A DNA stretch of 44,132 nucleotides from Bacteroidales bacterium. GTDB taxonomy: Bacteria > Bacteroidota > Bacteroidia > Bacteroidales > VadinHA17. Location: contig JANTGF010000031.1 of NCBI GenBank assembly GCA_024763075.1, forward strand, positions 1 through 44,132, written 5' to 3'. The translations under genes and the position numbers were made by a program. Position 1 is the stretch's first letter, and every line of letters starts with the position of its first letter. Shown here in pieces: positions 16,594 through 25,410 of the stretch. The notes below the pieces were generated by a model. That model was not told the origin of the DNA, did no database searches, and was given only the letters and a program-made list of their open reading frames with translations.

Positions 16594-18421
16594 GTATCAA
16601 ATCAGTATTTAACATTCTGTCTTCTATCCACTTTCTATTCTTTTTAATATTACCCTTCAGGTACTTTTCTATCATCAGGCTGGCAATTGGAGCTGCAAAT
16701 GTTGATCCGAATCCTCCGTTTTCAACAAACACTGCAATCGCAATTTCCGGATTGTCTTTTGGTGCAAAGGCAATGAAAATGGAGTGATCTTTCCCGTGTG
16801 GATTTTGCGCAGTTCCTGTTTTCCCACAAACGATTATACTGTCTATTTTTGCAATTCTGGCTGTACTCCCCGAACCGGGAGCACCGTTTACGGCTAGTTC
16901 CATTCCCTGTATGACCGGTGCAAAATGAATGGAATCAATCATTGTATTATGCCTTTTCATGAATCTTTCTTTATTGTCATCCCTGCCAGCAACTGCTTTA
17001 ATAATGTGGGGTGAAAAATAATGCCCGCGATTGGCAATGGCAGCAGTCATATTTGCCAGTTGTATAGGAGTGATCCCCAATTCACCCTGGCCTATGGCAA
17101 GGGAAATAATGGTAAGCGAGCTCCAGCCTTTTTTTCCGTAATATCTGTCATAATAAGAAGTCTTGGGAATAAAACCTTTTAACTCGTTGGGCAGGTCGAG
17201 GCTGATCTTCTGTCCGAATCCAAAAGAAAGTAAATAATTTCTCCAGGCATCAAAAGACTCATGAATATCGGTATATTTCCCTGAATCCAGGATGTTTCTG
17301 AAAACATTACAAAAATATGCATTGCAGGAAATCTGTACTGCTGATGGCAGGTTTAGCGGAGATCTGTGATCATGACAACCTACTGTCAAGCCTCTTGCAT
17401 GATACCCCATAGTACAACTATAAGTCATTGAGGGATAAAGGGTTTTTTCCTGAAGCCCGATGAGCCCGTTCAGGGTTTTGAATGTAGAACCCGGCGGGTA
17501 GCTGGCCATAAGTGCCCGGTTAAACAGTGGTTTTAAAGTATCTCTGGCCAGTGCCAGATAGTTTTTAGACCGAACCCTTCCCACCAACAGAGATGGCTTA
17601 TATCCGGGAGCAGAAACCAGGGATAAAATTTCACCGGTTGAGGGTTCAATCGCAACGATACTGCCAATTTTATTTTGCATTAATTTCTCGCCATAGGCCT
17701 GAAGGTCCGCATCAAAAGTGGCCGTGAGGTTTGAGCCAACAACGGGATCTTTGTCGTGTCTCCCATTCTGATATGACCCCTTAATCCGGTTGTGTACATC
17801 CACAAGATACATCTTAACTCCCTTTTGTCCTCTGAGATCGGTTTCATATGATTTTTCAATTCCGCTTTTCCCGATATAATCTCCCATTTTATAGTAATCA
17901 TCTTTTGCGATTTCCTTTTCGGTAACCTCTCCCACATATCCCAGCAGGTGAGCAGCAATATCCTGTGAATATTTTCTTAAAGTTCGGGTGTGTACATAGA
18001 AACCGGGAAACCGGTAGAGTTTTTCCTGGAGCTTTGCATAAGTTTTCGGATTAATTTGTTTTATTATAGAAGAAGGAATGTAGGGCGAATAGGCCCTGGC
18101 TGCCTTCAGGTTTTCAATGAATTCTTCTTTCTCAGTCATTAGAATCTCACAAAGCCCTGTAGTGTCAAATACCTCAAGCTGTGAGGGAATAACCATGAGA
18201 TCATAGGCTGCTTCGTTGTGAACAACCAGTTTTCCGTTCCTGTCAAAGATCAGTCCGCGGGCAGGAAACTGAGGAACATACCGGATTACATTATTTTCGG
18301 CACTTAAGCGGTAGGATGTATTTAGGATCTGTAAATAAAAAAGCTTTATAATGAAAATCAAAGCAATCAGGATAAGCGTCAGGCTAATTGCAAATTTCCG
18401 ATTTTCATATAAATTATTCAT
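16574..18421 (-). CDS. mrdA: Penicillin-binding protein 2 (elongasome transpeptidase)
   Basis: The enzyme cross-links peptidoglycan during cell elongation; it is anchored by one N-terminal helix (about residues 12-31) with the rest periplasmic. The 615-residue product has a dimerisation region starting at RYVPQFPARGLIFDRNG (about 48-62) and a transpeptidase domain. The catalytic motifs are all present: S312-T-F-K315, S365-C-N367 and K534-T-G536. It lies between mreD and rodA on the same strand, 18 bases after mreD and overlapping rodA. This is the usual Bacteroidota order. No truncation is seen. Confidence 0.95.
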   Translation of the reverse strand: MNNLYENRKFAISLTLILIALIFIIKLFYLQILNTSYRLSAENNVIRYVPQFPARGLIFDRNGKLVVHNEAAYDLMVIPSQLEVFDTTGLCEILMTEKEEFIENLKAARAYSPYIPSSIIKQINPKTYAKLQEKLYRFPGFYVHTRTLRKYSQDIAAHLLGYVGEVTEKEIAKDDYYKMGDYIGKSGIEKSYETDLRGQKGVKMYLVDVHNRIKGSYQNGRHDKDPVVGSNLTATFDADLQAYGEKLMQNKIGSIVAIEPSTGEILSLVSAPGYKPSLLVGRVRSKNYLALARDTLKPLFNRALMASYPPGSTFKTLNGLIGLQEKTLYPSMTYSCTMGYHARGLTVGCHDHRSPLNLPSAVQISCNAYFCNVFRNILDSGKYTDIHESFDAWRNYLLSFGFGQKISLDLPNELKGFIPKTSYYDRYYGKKGWSSLTIISLAIGQGELGITPIQLANMTAAIANRGHYFSPHIIKAVAGRDDNKERFMKRHNTMIDSIHFAPVIQGMELAVNGAPGSGSTARIAKIDSIIVCGKTGTAQNPHGKDHSIFIAFAPKDNPEIAIAVFVENGGFGSTFAAPIASLMIEKYLKGNIKKNRKWIEDRMLNTDLIHGEQKK

Positions 18422-18439
18422 TATCCGGGACAGAATTAA

Positions 18440-18946
18440 TTATTTTTTATAGATCAGGTATTGACTGATCATGATAAGAACCAGGGTGAACAGAGTGCTT
18501 AAAATTACTTTTAGAAAAGTCAGGAAAAAATTCGAGAATGAAAAAACTTCAATATAAAACAAAAACAAATGATGTATAAAAACCAGGATGAGGGCATATT
18601 TAAAAAACCAGACAAAACCATAATAATAGATCCTGGGGTATGTATTGGGTTCATAATCGTCACGTGGTGAAAGGATTTTTAAAACCAACGGTCGGAAAAA
18701 TGCCATAAAAACAGTGGCTGAGGCGTGTAATCCCGGAGTGTGTTCAAACAGGTCAACAGAGAAGCCCAGCAGGAATGCGGAAGTGAGTAATAACCAGCCG
18801 GGTGTTTCAAAAGGCAGTAACAAAATAAATAAGACATAAAAAAAAGGATTGACATACTCACTGAATTGTATATTGTCAATGATGAGTACCTGCAATAAAA
18901 CAAGTACTACAAAACGGCCTGTATTTCTTAACAACAAATTAATCAT
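18440..18946 (-). CDS. mreD: Rod-shape-determining protein MreD
   Basis: A 168-residue, highly hydrophobic protein with about five membrane helices. It forms part of the Mre/Rod complex that links cytoplasmic MreB filaments to wall synthesis. Its sequence is poorly conserved, and recognition rests on size, hydropathy, a GFSVDLFEHTPGLHASATVF motif resembling the MreD GLxxDxxxxxxLGxxA pattern, and position between mreC and mrdA. Its start overlaps the end of mreC by 8 bases. Confidence 0.9.
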   Translation of the reverse strand: MINLLLRNTGRFVVLVLLQVLIIDNIQFSEYVNPFFYVLFILLLPFETPGWLLLTSAFLLGFSVDLFEHTPGLHASATVFMAFFRPLVLKILSPRDDYEPNTYPRIYYYGFVWFFKYALILVFIHHLFLFYIEVFSFSNFFLTFLKVILSTLFTLVLIMISQYLIYKK

Positions 18947-19766
18947 TGGGAAATGTGCCCTCCAGTTCTTTTTGTTCCTCTTTTTTCAGATTGCTAACTG
19001 CACTTACATAGGTAAGGTGCTTAAAGTCAGTTGAAAGAGCAACAATAATTTCATAAAAATTTCCACCTTTAATTTTAAAGTCCTCAATCGTACCTATGAG
19101 GACTCCCTCAGGAAATATAGCAGAATAACTGCTGGTAACAATCGTATCCCCTCTTTCTATGGCTACATGATAAGGAATTTCATTAAGTGTGGCATGTCTG
19201 TAATCTTTTCCTTCCCAGACCAGTGAACCGAAATAATCATTTTTCTTAAGTTTTGCACTGATTTTAAGATTTGTATTTAAAAGTGAGATCACCGTAGCAT
19301 AATATTTTGAAACATCATAAATCACTCCTACTACACCATCGCCTGAAATTACAGCCATATCCTGTGCTAACCCATGCTCAGATCCTTTGTTCAGGGTGAT
19401 AAAATTGTGTTTTTTATTGACCGAGTTATTAATAACTTTAGCAGAGGTCAGATAATATCTTTGTTTGTTGAGTGTATCATCCTGCTTGTAAAAAAAGATG
19501 TCATCTGCCCGGTATGCTTGCTGGAGAATATTATTTAGCCTGACGTTTTCTTTTGCAAGTTGTTGATTTGTCTCCCGAAGGTTGAGATATTCGGTAATTG
19601 AAAATACCTTTGAATGATAATACCCGGATATATTCTGAACCAGTGATACTCCTTTTGCCTTTTGGTAATGATTGTACTGGAAGACAAGGGAAAGAGAAAT
19701 AAACTCAAAAATGATAAAGAATATTGCAAAATGAAATCGTATAAAAAAACGGATTAAATTCTTCAT
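18939..19766 (-). CDS. mreC: Rod-shape-determining protein MreC
   Basis: This 275-residue protein is anchored by one helix (about residues 10-30), followed by a periplasmic coiled-coil stretch (TNQQLAKENVRLNNILQQA, about 65-85) and a beta-rich C-terminal domain. Characteristic segments are LNKGSEHGLAQDMAVISGDGVVGVIYDVSKYYATVISLLN and VTSSYSAIFPEGVLIGTI. MreC scaffolds the elongasome and activates PBP2. It follows mreB after 30 bases and overlaps mreD. Confidence 0.95.
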   Translation of the reverse strand: MKNLIRFFIRFHFAIFFIIFEFISLSLVFQYNHYQKAKGVSLVQNISGYYHSKVFSITEYLNLRETNQQLAKENVRLNNILQQAYRADDIFFYKQDDTLNKQRYYLTSAKVINNSVNKKHNFITLNKGSEHGLAQDMAVISGDGVVGVIYDVSKYYATVISLLNTNLKISAKLKKNDYFGSLVWEGKDYRHATLNEIPYHVAIERGDTIVTSSYSAIFPEGVLIGTIEDFKIKGGNFYEIIVALSTDFKHLTYVSAVSNLKKEEQKELEGTFPND

Positions 19767-19796
19767 CCAAACATCATTTTATGGTCAACCGCACAT

Positions 19797-20819
19797 CTAT
19801 CTCATCAAGAAGGAGAATTTATCAACATTTTTTAATGCTATTCCGGTACCCCTTGCAACTGCGTGAAGAGGATCTTCTGCAATATGACAGGGAATGTTTA
19901 TTTTATCCGTCAGCCTTTTGTCGAGTCCCCGTAGTAAAGCACCACCCCCTGCCAGATGAATACCCCTGGTAACAATATCGGCGTAAAGCTCAGGTGGCGT
20001 TTGTTCAAGAACATTCAATATAGCACTTTCAACTTTTGAAATTGACTTATCAAGACAATGGGCGATCTCCTGATAAGAAACAGGGATTTCAATAGGAAGG
20101 GCAGTCATCAGATTAGGCCCTCTGACCACATAATCTGTTGGAGGATCTTCCAGTTCCGGCAGAGCAGAACCCACATTGATTTTTATATCTTCAGCAGTTC
20201 TTTCACCTATTTTAATATTATGCTGGTGCCGCATATAAGCCTGGATATCGGCAGTAAAACCATCACCTGCAATCCGGATAGACTTATTACAAACGATTCC
20301 ACCAAGTGCAATTACGGCAATTTCAGAAGTTCCTCCTCCGATATCTACAACCATACTTCCCTCGGGGGCTTCCACATCTATGCCAATTCCAATTGCAGCA
20401 GCCATTGGTTCATAAATCATATAAACATCACGTCCTCCCGCATGTTCGGAAGAATCCCTTACCGCCCTGATCTCTACTTCAGTGCTTCCGGAGGGAATAC
20501 ATACAACCATTTTTAAAGCAGGACTAAACAGTCGTGGTTTTGAATTAATCAGTTTGATCATTCCCCTTATCATTTGCTCGGCAGCATCAAAATCAGCAAT
20601 AACTCCATCTCTCAGGGGGCGTATTGTTTTAATGTTCTCATGCGTTTTACCTTGCATTTGCCTGGCTTTTTCGCCGATGGCAATTAATTTCCGGGTTTGG
20701 GTTTCCAATGCAACGATGGAGGGTTCGTCCACCACAATTTTATCGTTATGTATAATGATCGTGTTTGCTGTACCCAGGTCAATTGCAATTTCCTGAGTTA
20801 AGAAAGATAAAAATCCCAT
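19797..20819 (-). CDS. mreB: Actin-like rod-shape protein MreB
   Basis: MreB forms membrane-associated filaments that position the cell-wall synthesis complex. The 340-residue sequence has all actin-family nucleotide-binding signatures: IDLGTANTIIIHNDKIVVDEPS (phosphate 1, about residues 13-34), VVDIGGGTSEIAVIALGG (phosphate 2) and LAGGGALLRGLDKRL (adenosine motif). The ERTAEDIKI segment typical of MreB is also present. It is the second gene of the operon, 30 bases after purH. Confidence 0.97.
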   Translation of the reverse strand: MGFLSFLTQEIAIDLGTANTIIIHNDKIVVDEPSIVALETQTRKLIAIGEKARQMQGKTHENIKTIRPLRDGVIADFDAAEQMIRGMIKLINSKPRLFSPALKMVVCIPSGSTEVEIRAVRDSSEHAGGRDVYMIYEPMAAAIGIGIDVEAPEGSMVVDIGGGTSEIAVIALGGIVCNKSIRIAGDGFTADIQAYMRHQHNIKIGERTAEDIKINVGSALPELEDPPTDYVVRGPNLMTALPIEIPVSYQEIAHCLDKSISKVESAILNVLEQTPPELYADIVTRGIHLAGGGALLRGLDKRLTDKINIPCHIAEDPLHAVARGTGIALKNVDKFSFLMR

Positions 20820-20849
20820 TAGCCAATCCTCATGTTTTTATAGTTTATA

Positions 20850-22376
20850 TTAATGTTTAAAATGTCTGGTACCTGTAAATACCATTGCAATATTGTGATC
20901 GTTACAATAATCTATAGATTCCTGATCCCTAACCGAACCTCCCGGCTGAATCACCGCTGTAATACCAGCTTTTCCTGCGATTTCAACTGAATCTGCAAAC
21001 GGGAAAAAAGCATCGGAAGCCATCACAGCTCCTGTCAGGTTAAATCCAAAACCTTCTGCTTTTTCAATGGCATGTTTCAGCGCATCGATTCTTGATGTTT
21101 GCCCTACTCCCGAAGCCAGTAACTGATTATTTTTTGCCAAAACAATCGAATTTGACTTGGAATGCTTTACTACAATATTTGCGAAAACCATATCTGCGGA
21201 TTCATTGTCTGAAGGAGCCTTTTTTGTTACCGTTTTCATATCATTCACGGTTTCTGTTTTAAGGTCCTTGTCCTGGACAAGAGTTCCGTTCAAAACTGAC
21301 CTGTGTAATTTTTCAGCAAGCTTCACATCCTTCTGAATTAAAATGATACGGTTTTTTTTCTGTTTCAGGACTTCCAGTGCATCTTTATCGTATCCCGGAG
21401 CAATGATTGCCTCAAAAAACAGTTTATTGATTTCTACGGCAGTTTCGTGATTTAGTTTGCAATTTGTTATTAAAATTCCACCAAAAGCTGAAATAGGGTC
21501 TCCGGCAAGTGCATCTTTCCATGCATCAAGCAGTTTGGGCCTTGTTGCAAGTCCGCATGCATTGTTGTGTTTCAGTACAGCAAATGTGGTTTCACTAAAC
21601 TCAGAGATCAGATGAATGGCTGCATCAATATCCAGTAAATTATTGTAGGATATTTCCTTTCCGTGGATTTTTTCAAACATGGCATCAAAATCTCCGAAAA
21701 ACAGGCCTTTTTGATGAGGATTTTCTCCATATCTCAATTCCCGGCCTTGTATTTCACTTATTTTATAAGCAGGGATTTGTGCTTCAGTATTAAAATAATT
21801 AAAAATCTGTGTATCATAATGCGAGGATACATTAAAAGCTTCGGCAGCATACTGCATCCGGTCATCAAGGCTTGTTTCACCCCCTTTTTCATTTAGCAAT
21901 GCCAGTAAGCCATCGTACTGATGACGTCCTGAAACGATAAGGACATCCTTATAATTTTTTGCAGCAGCCCGGATAAGTGATATGCCTCCGATATCAATTT
22001 TTTCAATAATGGAAGCCTTGTCAGCTCCGGATGCTACCGTTTCTTCAAAAGGATAAAGGTTCACAAGAACCAGGTCAATGGAAGGAATTTCATATTGCTG
22101 AAGTTCATCCTGATCTGATTGTAATTCCCTGCGGGCAAGTATCCCTCCAAATATTTTAGGATGAAGGGTTTTTACTCTCCCACCGAGAATGGAAGGGTAA
22201 GAAGTGAGGTCTTCAACAGCAGTTACACTCCGGCCCATCTTTTCAATGGCCGACTTTGTACCTCCGGTTGAAATTATATCAACTCCGAGTTCTCCTAATT
22301 TTTTAACTATGGGTTCCAGTTTATCTTTGTGGAAAACTGAAATAAGGGCTGTTTTAATTTTTACTGAATTACTCAT
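20850..22376 (-). CDS. purH: Bifunctional AICAR transformylase / IMP cyclohydrolase
   Basis: PurH carries out the last two steps of de novo IMP synthesis in the cytosol. The 508-residue protein starts with the MGS-like IMP cyclohydrolase domain (ALISVFHKDKLEPIVKKLGELGVDIISTGGT, SYPSILGGRVKTLHPKIFGGILARR). The C-terminal AICAR transformylase domain includes ELRYGENPHQKGLFF, LKHNNACGLA (with the K-H catalytic pair) and SDAFFPFADSVEIAGKAGITAVIQPGGSVRDQE. It heads the mre operon on the minus strand, a gene order seen in Bacteroidales. The operon promoter should lie in 22377-22635; no perfect consensus is apparent there on the minus strand. Confidence 0.97.
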   Translation of the reverse strand: MSNSVKIKTALISVFHKDKLEPIVKKLGELGVDIISTGGTKSAIEKMGRSVTAVEDLTSYPSILGGRVKTLHPKIFGGILARRELQSDQDELQQYEIPSIDLVLVNLYPFEETVASGADKASIIEKIDIGGISLIRAAAKNYKDVLIVSGRHQYDGLLALLNEKGGETSLDDRMQYAAEAFNVSSHYDTQIFNYFNTEAQIPAYKISEIQGRELRYGENPHQKGLFFGDFDAMFEKIHGKEISYNNLLDIDAAIHLISEFSETTFAVLKHNNACGLATRPKLLDAWKDALAGDPISAFGGILITNCKLNHETAVEINKLFFEAIIAPGYDKDALEVLKQKKNRIILIQKDVKLAEKLHRSVLNGTLVQDKDLKTETVNDMKTVTKKAPSDNESADMVFANIVVKHSKSNSIVLAKNNQLLASGVGQTSRIDALKHAIEKAEGFGFNLTGAVMASDAFFPFADSVEIAGKAGITAVIQPGGSVRDQESIDYCNDHNIAMVFTGTRHFKH

Positions 22377-22507
22377 TTAATGATAGTTATGAAGAGTGAA
22401 ACATCCGGATAAAAAAACGCTGGTAAAATTAGTAATTAAATTCATTTTTAAAACCTTATAATTCATTATTTTTTAGGGGTTTATTTGTCCTGCTTTTCGA
22501 CTCTGTT

Positions 22508-22535
22508 ATTGGTGAAATTCGTTTGTTTATATTTG
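22508..22535 (+). promoter_or_regulatory. Possible promoter of the 22636 permease gene
   Basis: TTG at 22508-22510 and TATATTTG at 22528-22535 fit the TTTG/TAnnTTTG pattern with a 17-base spacer and a weak upstream box. Transcription from it would give a leader of about 95 bases before the ATG at 22636. Confidence 0.35.
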
Positions 22536-22635
22536 ATATGGCAAAGGTCTGATAATATTTTGGGGAAGTCAACTAAATCATTAATTTTAGGCGTTGGATT
22601 ATTAGCAGTTTTGAAATCAATTATATTACTCCATT

Positions 22636-23883
22636 ATGTTCTTAAGATTACTTAAAGAAAGCCTTTTGTTTGCCTATAATTCCGTTATAGTAAATAAATT
22701 ACGTACGTTCCTGTCCCTTTTTGGAATTACCATCGGAATTTTTGCCATCATCACGGTTTTTACCGTTCTGGACTGGATGGAAAGTTCAATTCGTGAAAAT
22801 ATTGCTTCTCTGGGTGATAATACAATCTATGTACACAAGTGGCCGTGGGGGATGAATCCCGATATGAAATGGTGGGAAATTATCAAACGTCCGGTACCTA
22901 CCTATGGTGAGTATGAGGAGCTTAAGACAAGGCTGTCAACAGCTGACGAGCTTTCATTTGCTGTTCAGACAAATGTTACGGTCAAGTATAAAAATAATTC
23001 AGCTGACAATGTTACTTTTTTCTCCTATACTTATGGTTACGAAAATATACGGTCTTTCGAAATTCGAAGTGGCAGGTATTTCTCTTTATTTGAAGCCAAT
23101 AGCGGGAAGAATGTAGCAATCCTCGGTGCGGATATTGCGGATAAATTGTTTGAGAATATAGATCCGGTTGGGAAGATAGTTACAATTCGGGGGAAAAAGC
23201 TTCGGGTAATTGGGGTAATAAAGAAGGAAGGAGTAGGAGGAATTGGCGATAATGGTTTTGATGAAACCATAATGGCTCCTATAAATCTTACCCGTAACAT
23301 GGTGGATATAAGGCACGAATCCTTAAATCCGATGATTATTGTAAAATCGAAAGAGGATGTGCCGGTTGAGGAACTCAGAGATGATCTGACGGCCACATTG
23401 CGGGCCATCAGGCGGCTAAAACCTTCTCAGAAAAATGATTTTGCTTTAAACCAGGCGAGCCTGATTTCTCAGGGTTTTGATGCGGTTTTTGCCGGAATTA
23501 ATTTGGGTGGCTGGATCATTGGAGGATTTTCCATTCTGGTGGGTGGTTTTGGTATTGCAAACATTATGTTTGTTTCGGTAAAGGAGAGAACAAAAATTAT
23601 CGGAATTCAGAAAGCCCTGGGGGCAAAAAGCCATTTTATCTTGCAACAGTTTCTTTATGAGTCTGTACTTCTTTCGCTGGTTGGAGGTTTATTCGGATTG
23701 ATTCTGGTGTTTGCAGGAACATTGATAATGAATAAGGTCTGGGACCTGAATATACACCTGACTCTTGAGAATGTTTTACTGGCCCTGTTTATTTCCGGAA
23801 GTATTGGAGTAATTTCCGGATATACACCTGCCCGCACGGCTGCCAGATTAAATCCGGTGGATGCGATCGCAACCACCTTTTAG
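22636..23883 (+). CDS. ABC transporter permease, MacB/FtsX type
   Basis: The 415-residue protein has the classic four-helix MacB layout. A first helix (about 18-45, LRTFLSLFGITIGIFAIITVF) is followed by a periplasmic MacB_PCD domain (about 50-260). Three C-terminal helices form an FtsX domain with SVKERTKIIGIQKALGAK, and the end reads GYTPARTAARLNPVDAI. These permeases work with a MacB-type ATPase and often an HlyD-like periplasmic adaptor in efflux or envelope-related export. Neither partner is adjacent. Its position next to the glycan genes may be incidental. Confidence 0.85.
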   Translation: MFLRLLKESLLFAYNSVIVNKLRTFLSLFGITIGIFAIITVFTVLDWMESSIRENIASLGDNTIYVHKWPWGMNPDMKWWEIIKRPVPTYGEYEELKTRLSTADELSFAVQTNVTVKYKNNSADNVTFFSYTYGYENIRSFEIRSGRYFSLFEANSGKNVAILGADIADKLFENIDPVGKIVTIRGKKLRVIGVIKKEGVGGIGDNGFDETIMAPINLTRNMVDIRHESLNPMIIVKSKEDVPVEELRDDLTATLRAIRRLKPSQKNDFALNQASLISQGFDAVFAGINLGGWIIGGFSILVGGFGIANIMFVSVKERTKIIGIQKALGAKSHFILQQFLYESVLLSLVGGLFGLILVFAGTLIMNKVWDLNIHLTLENVLLALFISGSIGVISGYTPARTAARLNPVDAIATTF

Positions 23884-23957
23884 AAGTACAATAAGATTAC
23901 AAAATAAGGAATTGAACCCGGGTTTTCGTTTCATTTAACTTAATAGGTGGTAAATCG

Positions 23958-25388
23958 ATGAAAAAAAACCGTAGAAATTTTATTAAACTGTCGGGAATTG
24001 CCGGACTAAGCTTAACTGCCGGAGGCTTAATGAAAAATTATGCCTCGGAATTGAAACAATATGACCCGAATCTTCCTCAGAATATTATTGATTCTGAAAA
24101 ATCACATACTCAAAGCTTTAACATGTCTGGCTTTGCAGCCCCCAAAATAAGTACTGTACGGATTGGGATTATAGGACTGGGACAACGCGGCCCCGCACAC
24201 ATAAAAACCATGAATCGTATTGACGGCGTGGAAATAAAGGCCCTGTGCGACCTCAGACCGGAGAAGGCCGAATCTGCAAAAAAATTATTGGATAACACGG
24301 ATCACAATCCCGAGTTGTATTCGGGTTCTCCCGAAGAATGGAAAAAACTTTGTGAGCGCAACGACTTAGATCTCATTATCCTAACTACGCCATGGTATAT
24401 GCACGCAGAGATGGCAGTTTATGCGATGGAACAAGGAAAGCATGTGGCATCAGAGGTTCCTGCTGCCGCAACAATTGAAGAAGCATGGAAGCTTGTCGAA
24501 ACCGCGGAGCGAACGAGGAAACACTGCATGATGCTAGAGAATTACTCTTATATGCCATTCCAGTTGCTTATGTTGAACATGGCAAAGAAAGGCTTCTTCG
24601 GAGAGATCGTTCACGGCGAAGGAGCTTATAATACGAGTAAAATGAAAAATAACTTTAACAAAAACTTTTACTGGAACATGTGGTGGTTGCGGCAGTATGG
24701 TTCCCGTAAAGGAAATATTTATCCGACACACGGATTAGGGCCCATTGCCCAGATGATGGACATTAACAGAGGTGATAGATTTGATTTCCTTATTTCAGTG
24801 GAAAGCAGAGATTTTATGATGCAGAACAGAGCGGGAGAACTGGCTAAAGAAGATCCGTTTTTTGAAGAATTTAAGGATCTGGATTTTCGGGGGAATATGA
24901 ATATATCGATAATCAAAACAATACAGGGAAAAACAATTATGTTGCAGCACGACGCAACAACGCCCTCTCCGCATAATATGATTCATGGAATTTATGGAAC
25001 AAAAGGTGCCGCACTTTATGATCCGCAGCCTCCCAGGATCTCTGCCGGCAATCATAAATGGGTTTCACCTGAGGAATTCGAAAATATCAAAAAAAAATAT
25101 ACACCTGAAATATTTCATAAATTCAGTAATTTATCTAGCGGGCACGGAGGTTCTGACCTGAAAGAGGACTGGCACTTAATCGATTGTCTGCACAATGGTT
25201 TGCCGCTGGATCAGGATGTTTATGATGCTGCGGCCTGGAGTTCTGTCCTGCCCTTGAGTGAGTGGTCCGTCAGAAATAATTCGAATTCGGTCAAAATTCC
25301 CGATTTCACATCCGGTTCCTGGAAAATAAACAAAAGAAATATGGATATTAATCTGGAGAGAGGCGGAAACACACCGATTCTTTCCTGA
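23958..25388 (+). CDS. Gfo/Idh/MocA oxidoreductase, GH109-like
   Basis: This 476-residue exported protein begins with a Tat-type signal (NRRNFIKLSGIAGLSLTAGG). The mature part starts with a Rossmann fold (IGIIGLGQRG, residues 69-78) binding NAD. Later segments, notably YPTHGLGPIAQMMDINRGDRFD (255-276), closely follow the GH109 alpha-N-acetylgalactosaminidase family, which cleaves glycosides through a transient NAD-dependent oxidation. GH109-like family members also include enzymes of other specificity, so the substrate is not settled. Periplasmic location with a folded, cofactor-loaded state fits Tat export. The next gene follows after 22 bases and is likely co-transcribed. Confidence 0.85.
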   Translation: MKKNRRNFIKLSGIAGLSLTAGGLMKNYASELKQYDPNLPQNIIDSEKSHTQSFNMSGFAAPKISTVRIGIIGLGQRGPAHIKTMNRIDGVEIKALCDLRPEKAESAKKLLDNTDHNPELYSGSPEEWKKLCERNDLDLIILTTPWYMHAEMAVYAMEQGKHVASEVPAAATIEEAWKLVETAERTRKHCMMLENYSYMPFQLLMLNMAKKGFFGEIVHGEGAYNTSKMKNNFNKNFYWNMWWLRQYGSRKGNIYPTHGLGPIAQMMDINRGDRFDFLISVESRDFMMQNRAGELAKEDPFFEEFKDLDFRGNMNISIIKTIQGKTIMLQHDATTPSPHNMIHGIYGTKGAALYDPQPPRISAGNHKWVSPEEFENIKKKYTPEIFHKFSNLSSGHGGSDLKEDWHLIDCLHNGLPLDQDVYDAAAWSSVLPLSEWSVRNNSNSVKIPDFTSGSWKINKRNMDINLERGGNTPILS

Positions 25389-25410
25389 GCAGGAACCTGA
25401 TTGATACAGA